Shown here in pieces: positions 22,796-31,025 of a stretch of DNA of 44,993 nucleotides. The notes under the pieces are model-generated. The model was not told the DNA's origin, ran no database searches, and saw nothing but the letters and a program-made list of their open reading frames with translations. The position numbers and the translations under genes are program-made. The stretch covers positions 1 through 44,993 of the forward strand of contig JALHND010000012.1 of the NCBI GenBank assembly GCA_022843705.1, written 5' to 3'. This DNA is from Burkholderiales bacterium. GTDB lineage: Bacteria; Pseudomonadota; Gammaproteobacteria; Burkholderiales; SG8-41. The stretch's first letter is position 1, and each line of letters starts with the position of its first letter.

Positions 22796-24271
22796 ATGCT
22801 ACCGGTCCTGTCGAAAAACATGCCTGATGCCACCGACGATATCGCCCTGATGAGTGCCGCGGAGCAGTCGCGCCTGATCCGCGAACGCAAGCTGTCCCCG
22901 GTCGAACTGCTGCAGGCCAGCCTGTCACGCATCGAACGCTGGAATCCCGTGCTGCACGCGTACATCACCGTGCTGGCCGACAGCGCACTGGCCAAAGCCA
23001 GGGCGGCGGAAAGCGAGATCGCCGCCGGGCGCTGGCGCGGACCGCTCCACGGTCTGCCTTTCGGCGTCAAGGATCAGCTCAATACCCGCGGCATCAGGAC
23101 AACGCTGGGATCGGGGTTGCTGGCCGACAACATTCCGGATCATGACGCGGCGGTCATCGAGCGTCTGGAACAAGCAGGCGCGATCCTGATCGGCAAGGAA
23201 AACCTGCATGAATTCGGCAAGGGCGGCACCATCGACTTCGCCTACGGCCAGCCGCGCAATCCCTGGAACATCAAATACAATCCGGCCAGCTCCTCGAGCG
23301 GATCAGGCATCGCGCCGGCCGCTGGCTTCACTTCAGCCTCGCTGGGCGAGGACACCGGCGGCTCCATTCGCAGCCCGGCGGCCGCCAACGGCATCGTCGG
23401 CCTGCGGCCGACCTTCGGCCGTGTCAGCCGTCATGGCGGCGTAATGTACGGCTGGACCGCGGACACCATCGGACCACTGACACGAACGGTCGAGGACAAT
23501 GCGCTGTTCCTGCAGGCGATCGCGGGCCACGACCCGCGCGATCCCCTGAGCAGCACGCGGCCGGTGCCGGATTACCTGCAATCCCTCGGCGGCGACCTGC
23601 GCGGGCTGAAGGTGGGCGTGGTGCGCGAACTGTGCTGGCCCGAAGGCGCGCATGCGGAAGTGATGGCAGCGATGCGGGAAGCGGTCAAGGTGCTGTCCGG
23701 GCTTGGTGCGGAAGTGTCGGAGGTGTCGCTGCCCAGGGCCAGATACGCGGTGCCGCTGCAGCTGCTGACTTCGGATTCGGACATTGCCGCGATGATGCTC
23801 AAGCGCTGGCTGCGCGGACACTGGCGCGACCTCGACAACGGCACGCGGACGCGCCTGGCTGCCGGTGCGCTGATTCCGGCAGCGGTGTATCACCGCGCGA
23901 TGCGGGCGAGGGCGCTGGTCCGCAACGAGGTGCTGGCGATGCTGCGCCAGTGCGACGTGCTGGTCTGCCCGACCAGCCTCAATCCGCCGGGACTGATCGA
24001 GGCGACTCGGGAAACCGTCGATTCGGCGGAAGCGATGAAGAACAAGGTGCTGCTGCGGCGGATATCGACCTATCCCTTCAGCATGGCCAATGTGCCGGCG
24101 CTGGCACTGCCGATGGGATTCAGCAGCAAGGGAATGCCGCTGTCGCTGCAGATCGCGGGACCTCCCTTCGGCGAACCCGTCGTGTTCCGTGTCGGCCATG
24201 CCTACGAACAGGCCACGCCCTGGCACAAACGCCACCCCGATCTGCCGGTCACCACCGCTGCGGCGACCTGA
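22796..24271 (+). CDS. Amidase signature family amidase
   Basis: GLPFGVKDQLNTRGIRTTLGS...NPASSSSGSGIAPAAGFTSASLGEDTGGSIRSPAAANGIVGLRPTFGRVS: Ser-Ser-Lys amidase signature; start may be ATG 22820. Confidence 0.93.
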   Translation: MLPVLSKNMPDATDDIALMSAAEQSRLIRERKLSPVELLQASLSRIERWNPVLHAYITVLADSALAKARAAESEIAAGRWRGPLHGLPFGVKDQLNTRGIRTTLGSGLLADNIPDHDAAVIERLEQAGAILIGKENLHEFGKGGTIDFAYGQPRNPWNIKYNPASSSSGSGIAPAAGFTSASLGEDTGGSIRSPAAANGIVGLRPTFGRVSRHGGVMYGWTADTIGPLTRTVEDNALFLQAIAGHDPRDPLSSTRPVPDYLQSLGGDLRGLKVGVVRELCWPEGAHAEVMAAMREAVKVLSGLGAEVSEVSLPRARYAVPLQLLTSDSDIAAMMLKRWLRGHWRDLDNGTRTRLAAGALIPAAVYHRAMRARALVRNEVLAMLRQCDVLVCPTSLNPPGLIEATRETVDSAEAMKNKVLLRRISTYPFSMANVPALALPMGFSSKGMPLSLQIAGPPFGEPVVFRVGHAYEQATPWHKRHPDLPVTTAAAT

Positions 24272-24283
24272 AGGAGAACAAGG

Positions 24284-24478
24284 ATGCTGACCCGTGAACA
24301 GACACTCGCCCTTGCACGCATCGCTGATCTCGACATTCCCGATGAGGACCTCGACAATGTCACGCTGCGACTGTCGGCGCTGCTCGAATCCATGGGCGAA
24401 ATTGAGGCCGAACTGGGCGCCGAGATGGATGCCGTCGAGCCCTTGCCGCCGGTGTTTCCGCGCGAGGACTTTGACTGA
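24284..24478 (+). CDS. GatC/AtzG-like small partner subunit of the upstream amidase
   Basis: 64-aa MLTREQTLALARIADLDIPDEDLDNVTLRLSALLESMGEIEAELGAEMDAVEPLPPVFPREDFD, 12 nt after the amidase, RBS AAGGAG. Confidence 0.72.
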   Translation: MLTREQTLALARIADLDIPDEDLDNVTLRLSALLESMGEIEAELGAEMDAVEPLPPVFPREDFD

Positions 24479-24563
24479 GCACTGCGTCACCGGTGTGGCA
24501 GGAAACTTGCTTTATCCATCAGGCCCGGCACTGCCGGCCCCGAAACATGAACTGGAGAATGTC

Positions 24564-25547
24564 ATGATCCATGCGTTGCAGAAATACCTCATATCCGTCC
24601 CGGCCATTGCGCTCGGCGCAGCCGTGCTGCCGGTTTCGGCCCAGCAGGCGGCGGATTACCCCAACCGCCCGATCCGCCTCGTTGTCTCCGCGGCCCCCGG
24701 CGGCAGCAGCGACGGGGCTGCACGGGTCATCGCGCAGCGCCTGAACGAGCTGTGGAAACAGCAGATTGTCGTCGACAACCGCGGCGGTGCCGGGGGCGTG
24801 ATCGGCGCCGGCCTGGTTGCAAAATCCGAACCCGACGGCTACACCATCGGCATTGTCTCGCTGCGTTTTTCGGTCAATCCGAGCCTGCTGAAAATGCCCT
24901 TCGATCCGCTCAAGGATTTCGAATTCCTGACCATGAACGGGGCCGTCGGCAATGTGCTGGTGGTCAACGTCAAATCGCCGCTGACCTCGGTCAAGGAACT
25001 GATCGCGCTGGCGAAGGAAAAACCGGGCCAGCTCACCTTCGCCTCATCAGGCATCGGCGGCGCCCCGCACCTTGCTGGTGAATTCTTTGCCCAACAAACG
25101 GGCATCAAGCTGACCCATATCGCCTACAAGGGCGGCGGGCCGGCCGTGGCCGACCTGCTGGGCAACAACGTGAGCATGAGTTTTGCGTCGATGACTTCGG
25201 CGCTGCCGCACATCAAGGGCAACCGGCTGCGTGCCCTTGCCGTGGGTGCCAAGGCCAGGTCCGCCCAGTTGCCCGAGGTACCGACCATGAAGGAGGCCGG
25301 CGCGGGCGACCTCTATGTGCTCGACTGGCAGGGCATGCTGGCCCCGTCCGGCATTTCGAAACCGGTTGCAGCCAAACTGTCGACGACCATTCGCGGCGTG
25401 CTCAAGGAACCGGAAACCACCCGGCGCTTCGAAGCCATGGGTCTCGACGTCATGGCGACATCCGGCGAGGAGTTCCGCCAGCTGGTGGCCAGCGACATCA
25501 AGCGCTGGGCCAGGGTGGTGAAGGAAGCCAACATCAAGGCCGACTGA
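24564..25547 (+). CDS. Bug/TctC family substrate-binding protein
   Basis: YPNRPIRLVVSAAPGGSSDGAARVIAQRLNELWKQQIVVDNRGGAGGVIGAGLVAKSEPDGYTIG; ATG 24564 with signal peptide. Confidence 0.92.
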   Translation: MIHALQKYLISVPAIALGAAVLPVSAQQAADYPNRPIRLVVSAAPGGSSDGAARVIAQRLNELWKQQIVVDNRGGAGGVIGAGLVAKSEPDGYTIGIVSLRFSVNPSLLKMPFDPLKDFEFLTMNGAVGNVLVVNVKSPLTSVKELIALAKEKPGQLTFASSGIGGAPHLAGEFFAQQTGIKLTHIAYKGGGPAVADLLGNNVSMSFASMTSALPHIKGNRLRALAVGAKARSAQLPEVPTMKEAGAGDLYVLDWQGMLAPSGISKPVAAKLSTTIRGVLKEPETTRRFEAMGLDVMATSGEEFRQLVASDIKRWARVVKEANIKAD

Positions 25548-25570
25548 ACCCCCTCCCGTTTCACGCAGCA

Positions 25571-25604
25571 CCGGGCCGCATCAGCGGCCCGGTTTCATTT
25601 TTGA
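25571..25604 (+). terminator. Intrinsic terminator after the Bug gene
   Basis: CCGGGCCGC-atca-GCGGCCCGG followed by tttcattttt. Confidence 0.8.
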
Positions 25605-25626
25605 CTTTTTGATTGAGCTCCCGCAC

Positions 25627-26622
25627 ATGAAAAAACCCGTGGTCTGCATTGTCGGCACCGGCGGCACCATCGCCTCCCGCTATGACGCCAAACTCGGCGG
25701 GCATGTCTCGGCTGTCACCGCAGCCGACCTCGCCGCCGCAGTCCCCGAACTGGAGAAAATCGCCGGGATCCGCGTCGTCGAGCATTCCAACATCAACAGC
25801 GCGTTGATGGACACAGCCACGGCCTTCGCACTGCGCGACACGCTGCGCCGCGTACTGGCCGATGATGCAGTCGCCGGTGCCGTGGTGACCCATGGCACGG
25901 CGACACTGGAGGAATCGGCCTACCTGATGGACCTGACCCTGGGCTCGGACAAGCCGGTGGTTTTCACCGGTGCGCAGCGCAACGCGGATGAAAAAGACCC
26001 CGATGGTCCGCGCAACCTGCTGTATGCGGTGATGATTGCCGCCGATCCGGAGGCTCGCGGCCGCGGCGTGATGGCAGCGCTGGCCGGGCAGATTTTTGCC
26101 GCGCGCGACGTGACCAAGGTCAATCCCGAAGTCGTGACCTGTTTCGGCGCCCGCGACGGCGGACCGATCGGTGCCGTCTCGAAATACAGCGGCGTGGATT
26201 TTTTTGCGATGCCCCAGCGCCGCATCCATCTCGAAGTGGATCATGTGAAACCCGAGGTGCCCATCATCAAGATGGTGCAGGGCGGCAGCGACCTGCTGTT
26301 CCGCGCCTGCGTGCAGGCTAAGGTGGACGGCATTGTGCTCGAGGGCAGCGGCGGCGGTAACGTCAATGCACCGTATTACGCCGGCGTCTGCGCCGCCATC
26401 GATGCAGGCATTCCCGTGGTTGCAGGGCTGCGCCTTGTTTCGGGTGCGCCGCATGCCGGCAAGGGTTATCCCGGCTCTTTCCAGAGCCTGGTCGCCAAGG
26501 GGGCGATCCCGGCCGGTTACCTCAGCGGACTCAAGGCACGCCTGCTGCTGATGGTGGCGCTGGCAAAAACGCAGGATCGCGCCGAACTGCGCGGGATTTT
26601 CAGGCGCGCCGGCGGCGGCTGA
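25627..26622 (+). CDS. Asparaginase/glutaminase family protein
   Basis: VVCIVGTGGTIASRYD...VVTHGTATLEESAYLMDLTLGSDKPVVFTGAQRNADEKDPDGPRNLLYA; ATG 25627 (TTG 25609 alternative). Confidence 0.92.
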   Translation: MKKPVVCIVGTGGTIASRYDAKLGGHVSAVTAADLAAAVPELEKIAGIRVVEHSNINSALMDTATAFALRDTLRRVLADDAVAGAVVTHGTATLEESAYLMDLTLGSDKPVVFTGAQRNADEKDPDGPRNLLYAVMIAADPEARGRGVMAALAGQIFAARDVTKVNPEVVTCFGARDGGPIGAVSKYSGVDFFAMPQRRIHLEVDHVKPEVPIIKMVQGGSDLLFRACVQAKVDGIVLEGSGGGNVNAPYYAGVCAAIDAGIPVVAGLRLVSGAPHAGKGYPGSFQSLVAKGAIPAGYLSGLKARLLLMVALAKTQDRAELRGIFRRAGGG

Positions 26623-26631
26623 GGCCGCCGC
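26612..26631. terminator. Hairpin spanning the stop codon between convergent genes
   Basis: GCGGCGGC-tgag-GCCGCCGC, 8-bp stem, no U-tract. Confidence 0.35.
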
Positions 26632-26634
26632 GGG

Positions 26635-27603
26635 TCAGAGGGTCACTGCGTCGCCGGTGCGGATCGAAGTGATGATCGCTTCGAAGGAAGCGATGGTGTC
26701 GATCATTTCGGTGGTGGTGATCGGGTAGCGCGCAACACCACCCGCGGCATCGGCAAAAGCATCAATCTCCGCCAGTACGGAGTCAATCTTCGGGAAATCC
26801 CTGACCTCGGTCTTGCCGCCCCTGAGGCGGATGATGGTGCGCGTCTCGTCCAGCGCTTCCACCGAGCCTTCGTCGCCGAAAACGTGAACGCGGAAGTACA
26901 GCGGCGAGGCGCGGACTGCGCCGAGAAAACCGCTGATACCGTTCCTGAAGCGGAACATTGCGGATACGGTATCCCGCGGATCGGCGCCTTCGCGATGCGA
27001 CATGAACTGCGCGGTGATTTTTTCCGCGGGCCCGGCGACATTCGCGAAAGCGTCGAGGATGTGTATGCCGGTGCCGGTCATGCCTGCCCCCGGGGTTTCG
27101 GCCGGCAGGTCGCGCCAGGGCGCGAAGAACTTGCTCGAGTGTTCGTTCGAGTAATGTCCCTCGACATGCATGATGCGGCCCAGCGCGCCGCTGGCGACGA
27201 CGCGGCGCAGTTCCGTGCACGACGGCCAGAAACGCTTGTTCTGGCCGACACCCAGCGGCACGCCGGCTTTTTTGCAGGCGGCCACCGCGCGTTCGGCGTC
27301 CGCCCGCGTCAGCGACAGCGGTTTTTCGCAGAACACCGCCTTGCCGGCGGCGGCGACCTGCATCACCTGGCTGCAATGCAGGGAATGCGGCGTCGCGAGC
27401 ACGACAGCCTGCACTTCGGCATCGGCCAGCGCTTCGTCGAGCGTGGCGGACAGACGGAAGCCTTTTGATTTGGCGTAGTCGCGCGTCGCATCCAGTTCCT
27501 GGGTGACGCCGTGCACGAAGCGCAGCTTTTGACTCTTGCCCTGCACCGCATCGGTGATGCTCTTGCCCCACCAGCCGAGTCCGACAATTGCAGCATCGAT
27601 CAT
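26635..27603 (-). CDS. Gfo/Idh/MocA family oxidoreductase
   Basis: MIDAAIVGLGWWGKSITDAVQGKSQKLRFVHG...VFCEKPLSLTRADAERAV; similar at the N-terminus to the 4228..5325 product. Confidence 0.91.
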   Translation of the reverse strand: MIDAAIVGLGWWGKSITDAVQGKSQKLRFVHGVTQELDATRDYAKSKGFRLSATLDEALADAEVQAVVLATPHSLHCSQVMQVAAAGKAVFCEKPLSLTRADAERAVAACKKAGVPLGVGQNKRFWPSCTELRRVVASGALGRIMHVEGHYSNEHSSKFFAPWRDLPAETPGAGMTGTGIHILDAFANVAGPAEKITAQFMSHREGADPRDTVSAMFRFRNGISGFLGAVRASPLYFRVHVFGDEGSVEALDETRTIIRLRGGKTEVRDFPKIDSVLAEIDAFADAAGGVARYPITTTEMIDTIASFEAIITSIRTGDAVTL

Positions 27604-27631
27604 AAAATTATCAATAAAATCAAATAGTTAG

Positions 27632-28264
27632 TTATTTCCGCTGACAAATGCGGCAGGCGTAATCCTCAAGCGTGGCGCGGGTCACGCCCACCGCACCGTG
27701 CTGGCGGCGGTTGTATTCCTCGCTTTCCAGTTCGGTGCGGAAAGAATCATTGAGGCGGTTGATCATGTTGAACATGCCGGTGATCAGTGAAATCTCGACG
27801 ATTTCGGCGTCACTGAAATGCCGCTTCAGTTCATCCCACACCGCGTTGTCGCGTTTGGCGGTGTTCAGCGTCATCGCTTCCGCCCAGGCGATCACCGCCT
27901 TTTCGCGCTCCGTGAACAAGGGGCTGCTGCGGTAGCCGTCACCCTGCAGCGCCTCGAACTCCTCGTCTTTCAGTCCCAGTGCTTGACCAAGCACGTAATT
28001 GTGTTCCGTTCAGTACTTGCAGCCGTTCAATGTCGAGGTCTTCAGCACGGCCAGGTTGCGCAGGCGCACTTCCGATACCGCACCGGCGTTGGGCTGGCGC
28101 ACGGCGGCAATGAAGGGCAGTGTCCAGCGCGCCAGGTACGGACTGTGTGCCAGGATGCGCATCAGGTTGGCGGTGCGGCCGAGCATTTTGTTGGAAGCCT
28201 CAAAGAGCTCTTTTGCCGGACCGGTGGCCTCGTCGTCGGTGATGCCGCGGATGCGCTGGGTCAT
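27632..28264 (-). CDS. Carboxymuconolactone decarboxylase (CMD/AhpD-like) family protein, candidate selenoprotein with in-frame TGA (CxxU)
   Basis: ORF-track pieces 28010..28264 and 27632..27994 are in the same frame, separated by TGA (28010-28012) and a few sense codons: ...RNLAVLKTSTLNGCKY-[TGA]-TEHNYVLGQALGLKDEEFEAL...; RBS AAGGAG before ATG 28264; homology pattern continues through the TGA. Confidence 0.8.
27979..27994 (-). promoter_or_regulatory. Candidate bacterial SECIS hairpin
   Basis: On the minus strand TGA-N15-GTGCTT-GGTC-AAGCAC: perfect 6-bp stem, GGUC loop, loop starts 21 nt after the TGA. Confidence 0.68.
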
Positions 28265-28278
28265 GCTGTCTCCTTGGT

Positions 28279-28794
28279 TCAGGGATTGTCGATCGCCGCC
28301 ATCGCCGCGTAGCGGCCGCGGAAATAGCCGAGTGCATCACGTTCCGCGTAGCTGTATTTCAGCACCTGGCCGATGAAAATGACATGGTCGCCGGCATAGT
28401 GCCGCGCCTCGGTGCGGCATTCGAACTGCGCCGCCGAGCCGTCGAGCAGGGGCATGCCGTGCGCGCCGAAGCCGTGGGCGACGCCCTCGAATTTTTTCGG
28501 AACCGGTTTCGAAAAACGCTGCGACAGCGCGATCTGGTCGCGCGCCAGCACATTGATCGCGAAATGCGTGGCCTGCAGGAAATTCGGCAGGTTGGGCGAG
28601 CGCAGGGACAGGCTCCACAGCACCAGCGGCGGCGACAGCGACACCGAGCTGAAGGAGTTGGCGGTCAGCCCGATCGGTTCGCCTTCGGCGGTCCGGGTGG
28701 TGACGATGGTGACGCCGGTGGCAAACGCGCCCAGCGCGTTGCGAAAATCGCGCGGATCGAAATCCGGGCCGGCCGGAGCAGTGGTTTCAGGCAT
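28279..28794 (-). CDS. Flavin reductase family protein (monooxygenase reductase component)
   Basis: FRNALGAFATGVTIVTTRTAEGEPIGLTANSFSSVSLSPPLVLWSLSLRSPNLPNFLQATHFAINVLA: typical flavin reductase-like FMN-binding domain. Confidence 0.93.
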   Translation of the reverse strand: MPETTAPAGPDFDPRDFRNALGAFATGVTIVTTRTAEGEPIGLTANSFSSVSLSPPLVLWSLSLRSPNLPNFLQATHFAINVLARDQIALSQRFSKPVPKKFEGVAHGFGAHGMPLLDGSAAQFECRTEARHYAGDHVIFIGQVLKYSYAERDALGYFRGRYAAMAAIDNP

Positions 28795-28797
28795 GGC

Positions 28798-29982
28798 TTA
28801 CAGCGTCGGCAGGTCGGCGGCGATGCCCAGCAGCGACTTGCCGGCCATCGTGGTCGCGATGTCCCAGGCCAGCGCGTAATGGCTGTTGGCCGCGTGGATG
28901 TCGCGGAACGAGCGCTGGATGGCCTGCTGGTTGTAGAGGAACTCGCCGCCGCCGGCGCCGAACAGCAGGTCGACGGCTTCGGTGCAGAGGTGCGCGGCAT
29001 AGGCGCCGTCGCGGCGCAGGCGGATTTTCTGCTCCCGCGTGGGCACCGCCTTGCCTGCGGCAATTTCCATCGCTTCCCGGCAGTTGCCGGTCAGGATGCG
29101 TTCAGCCCCGGCCACTGCTGCTGCTGCATGTCCCAGGCGCGCCTGGGTGGTCGCATAATCGGCGAGCAGCGTTGTCGAATAGGCGGTGATGCGGTGGCGG
29201 ATGTCCTCGCTGAACACCTCCAGCGCGCCCTGTGCAATGCCCAGGGCTGCGCCGGCCACCACGTACGGAAACATGTCGAATACCGCAAGCTGGTAGAGCG
29301 GGGCTGTTTCGCCACCGGCGCCGACGCCCCCCTTCATGCGGTTGACGGACAGGGCACGATGGGCCGGGATGAAGATGTCGGACACTTCGACATCCTTGCT
29401 GCCGGTACCGCGCAGCCCGGCGACATGCCAGGTATCAATGATGTTGTAGTCGGCCTTCGGCACCAGGAACACGTAGTACTCGGGCAGTTCGCCCTCGGCG
29501 CTGTGGACGATGCCGCCGAGCATGCACCAGTCGCAGGCATCAATGCCGCTGGAAAATTTCCAGCGGCCGGAGAGCCGGAAACCATGGCCGTCGCGTCCGG
29601 CGTGGCCTGCGGGAAACATCAGTGCAGAACCGACGAGGGCGTCAGCCGACGGCCTCCAGATCTCGTCCTGCGCGTCGCGCGGCCACAGCGCCAGCATCCA
29701 GTGGTGGTTGGCCAGATTGGCCAGCACCCAGGCGGTGGAGCCGCAGCCGCGGCCGATGATCGCGGTGAGTTCGACGATTGACTCGTAGGACAATTCGCTG
29801 CCGCCGACACGTTTCGGCTGCAGCATGCGGAACAGGCCGCTGGCATGCAGATCGCCCAGCGTGTCATCCGGTATGCGCCGCAGCTCCTCGGCGCGGGGTG
29901 CGCGTTCGCGCAGTACCGGCACCAGCGCCCGCGCCCGGGCGACAAGGTCGGCGTGTCCGGGCTGCGTGGCGGGCGTGGTCAT
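28798..29982 (-). CDS. Acyl-CoA dehydrogenase-fold flavin-dependent monooxygenase, oxygenase component (HsaA/HpaH-like)
   Basis: RIPDDTLGDLHASGLFRMLQPKRVGGSELSYESIVELTAIIGRGCGSTAWVLANLANHHWMLALWP...LSGRWKFSSGIDACDW; adjacent to a flavin reductase. Confidence 0.85.
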   Translation of the reverse strand: MTTPATQPGHADLVARARALVPVLRERAPRAEELRRIPDDTLGDLHASGLFRMLQPKRVGGSELSYESIVELTAIIGRGCGSTAWVLANLANHHWMLALWPRDAQDEIWRPSADALVGSALMFPAGHAGRDGHGFRLSGRWKFSSGIDACDWCMLGGIVHSAEGELPEYYVFLVPKADYNIIDTWHVAGLRGTGSKDVEVSDIFIPAHRALSVNRMKGGVGAGGETAPLYQLAVFDMFPYVVAGAALGIAQGALEVFSEDIRHRITAYSTTLLADYATTQARLGHAAAAVAGAERILTGNCREAMEIAAGKAVPTREQKIRLRRDGAYAAHLCTEAVDLLFGAGGGEFLYNQQAIQRSFRDIHAANSHYALAWDIATTMAGKSLLGIAADLPTL

Positions 29983-29998
29983 TGCCTTGCGGGCCCGC

Positions 29999-30997
29999 TC
30001 AGGACTCGACGTTGACGATCTGGCCGCTGGAAGCCGATTTGAAGATGGCTTCCAGCGCCGAGATGTTGGCGATCATCTGCGATTGCGGCACCGGGTAGGG
30101 CGCGCGGCCTTCAGCGGCATCGGCAAAGGCTTCGAGGTTGGCCAGCACATTCGGCGCCGGCGGGTATTCGCGGGTTTCCCGTTCGCGGTCACGGACCACC
30201 TTGGTGAAGGTCCAGCCGGTCGGTTTTTCGGGATGGGTCTTGTCTCGCACCTCGACCCAGCCCTTGCTGCCGTAAACGGCGAAGCGGCCTTCGAAGGGCG
30301 TGGCGAGGATGGCGCTGATCAGCGCATGGCCACCGTTTTTGAACGAGGCCAGGATCGCCAGCGTGTCGCCGTTGACCAGCTGGCTGCCCAGCTGCTTGAC
30401 GCTGGCGAACACGCGCTCGGCTTCACCGAAAACGCCCACCGAGAGGTCGAGCAGGTGGATGCCGGTCGCGGTCATCGGGCCGGCCGGCGCCTCCTTGCCG
30501 GAGAGCCGCCAGTTGGCGGGATCGAGCGTCAGGAACTTGTCCTGGCTGAAATTGGCTTCGACCTGCAGCGGCACGCCGATTTCGCCGGATTTGACGACCT
30601 TCATCAGGTCGATGATCGGCGGCTCGAAGCGCCGCTCGTGGCCGACCGCGAGGGCGACCTTGTTGTCATTGACGGCCTTGATCGCGCGCAGCACGTCGGC
30701 ACGGGTCATCGACAGCGGTTTTTCGCAGAACACGTGTTTGCCGGCATTGGACACCGCGATGATCTGCTGGGTGTGCTGGGTATGCGGCGTGCACAGCACG
30801 ACGCCCTGGATGGACGGATCCTTCAGCACTTCGTCGAGGCTGGTGACGACCTTGACGCCATGCTGTTTTGCAAAATCGGCAATGCCCGCGGCATTGATTT
30901 CGACAACGGTGCTGACGCTGATTTTTTTGCTGGTCTTGAGCAGCGGGACGATGATCTTGCCCCACCAGCCCATGCCGACCACGGCGACGTTGAACAA
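29999..30997 (-). CDS. Gfo/Idh/MocA family oxidoreductase (TTG start)
   Basis: LFNVAVVGMGWWGKIIVPLLKTSKKISVSTVVEIN...VFCEKPLSMTRADVLRA; AAGGAG 7 nt before TTG 30997; longer ORF to 31060 would overlap the upstream gene. Confidence 0.9.
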   Translation of the reverse strand: MFNVAVVGMGWWGKIIVPLLKTSKKISVSTVVEINAAGIADFAKQHGVKVVTSLDEVLKDPSIQGVVLCTPHTQHTQQIIAVSNAGKHVFCEKPLSMTRADVLRAIKAVNDNKVALAVGHERRFEPPIIDLMKVVKSGEIGVPLQVEANFSQDKFLTLDPANWRLSGKEAPAGPMTATGIHLLDLSVGVFGEAERVFASVKQLGSQLVNGDTLAILASFKNGGHALISAILATPFEGRFAVYGSKGWVEVRDKTHPEKPTGWTFTKVVRDRERETREYPPAPNVLANLEAFADAAEGRAPYPVPQSQMIANISALEAIFKSASSGQIVNVES

Positions 30998-31025
30998 CGT
31001 GTTTCTCCTTGCTGTTGCGGTGTGT

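Noticed and set aside
27632-27994. Independent 120-aa CMD gene starting at GTG 27994
   Set aside because: Same frame as the upstream half, no RBS seen, lacks the N-terminal CMD half, and starts inside the putative SECIS hairpin; better explained as the C-terminal part of a read-through protein. A plain pseudogene or base error at the TGA remains the main alternative.
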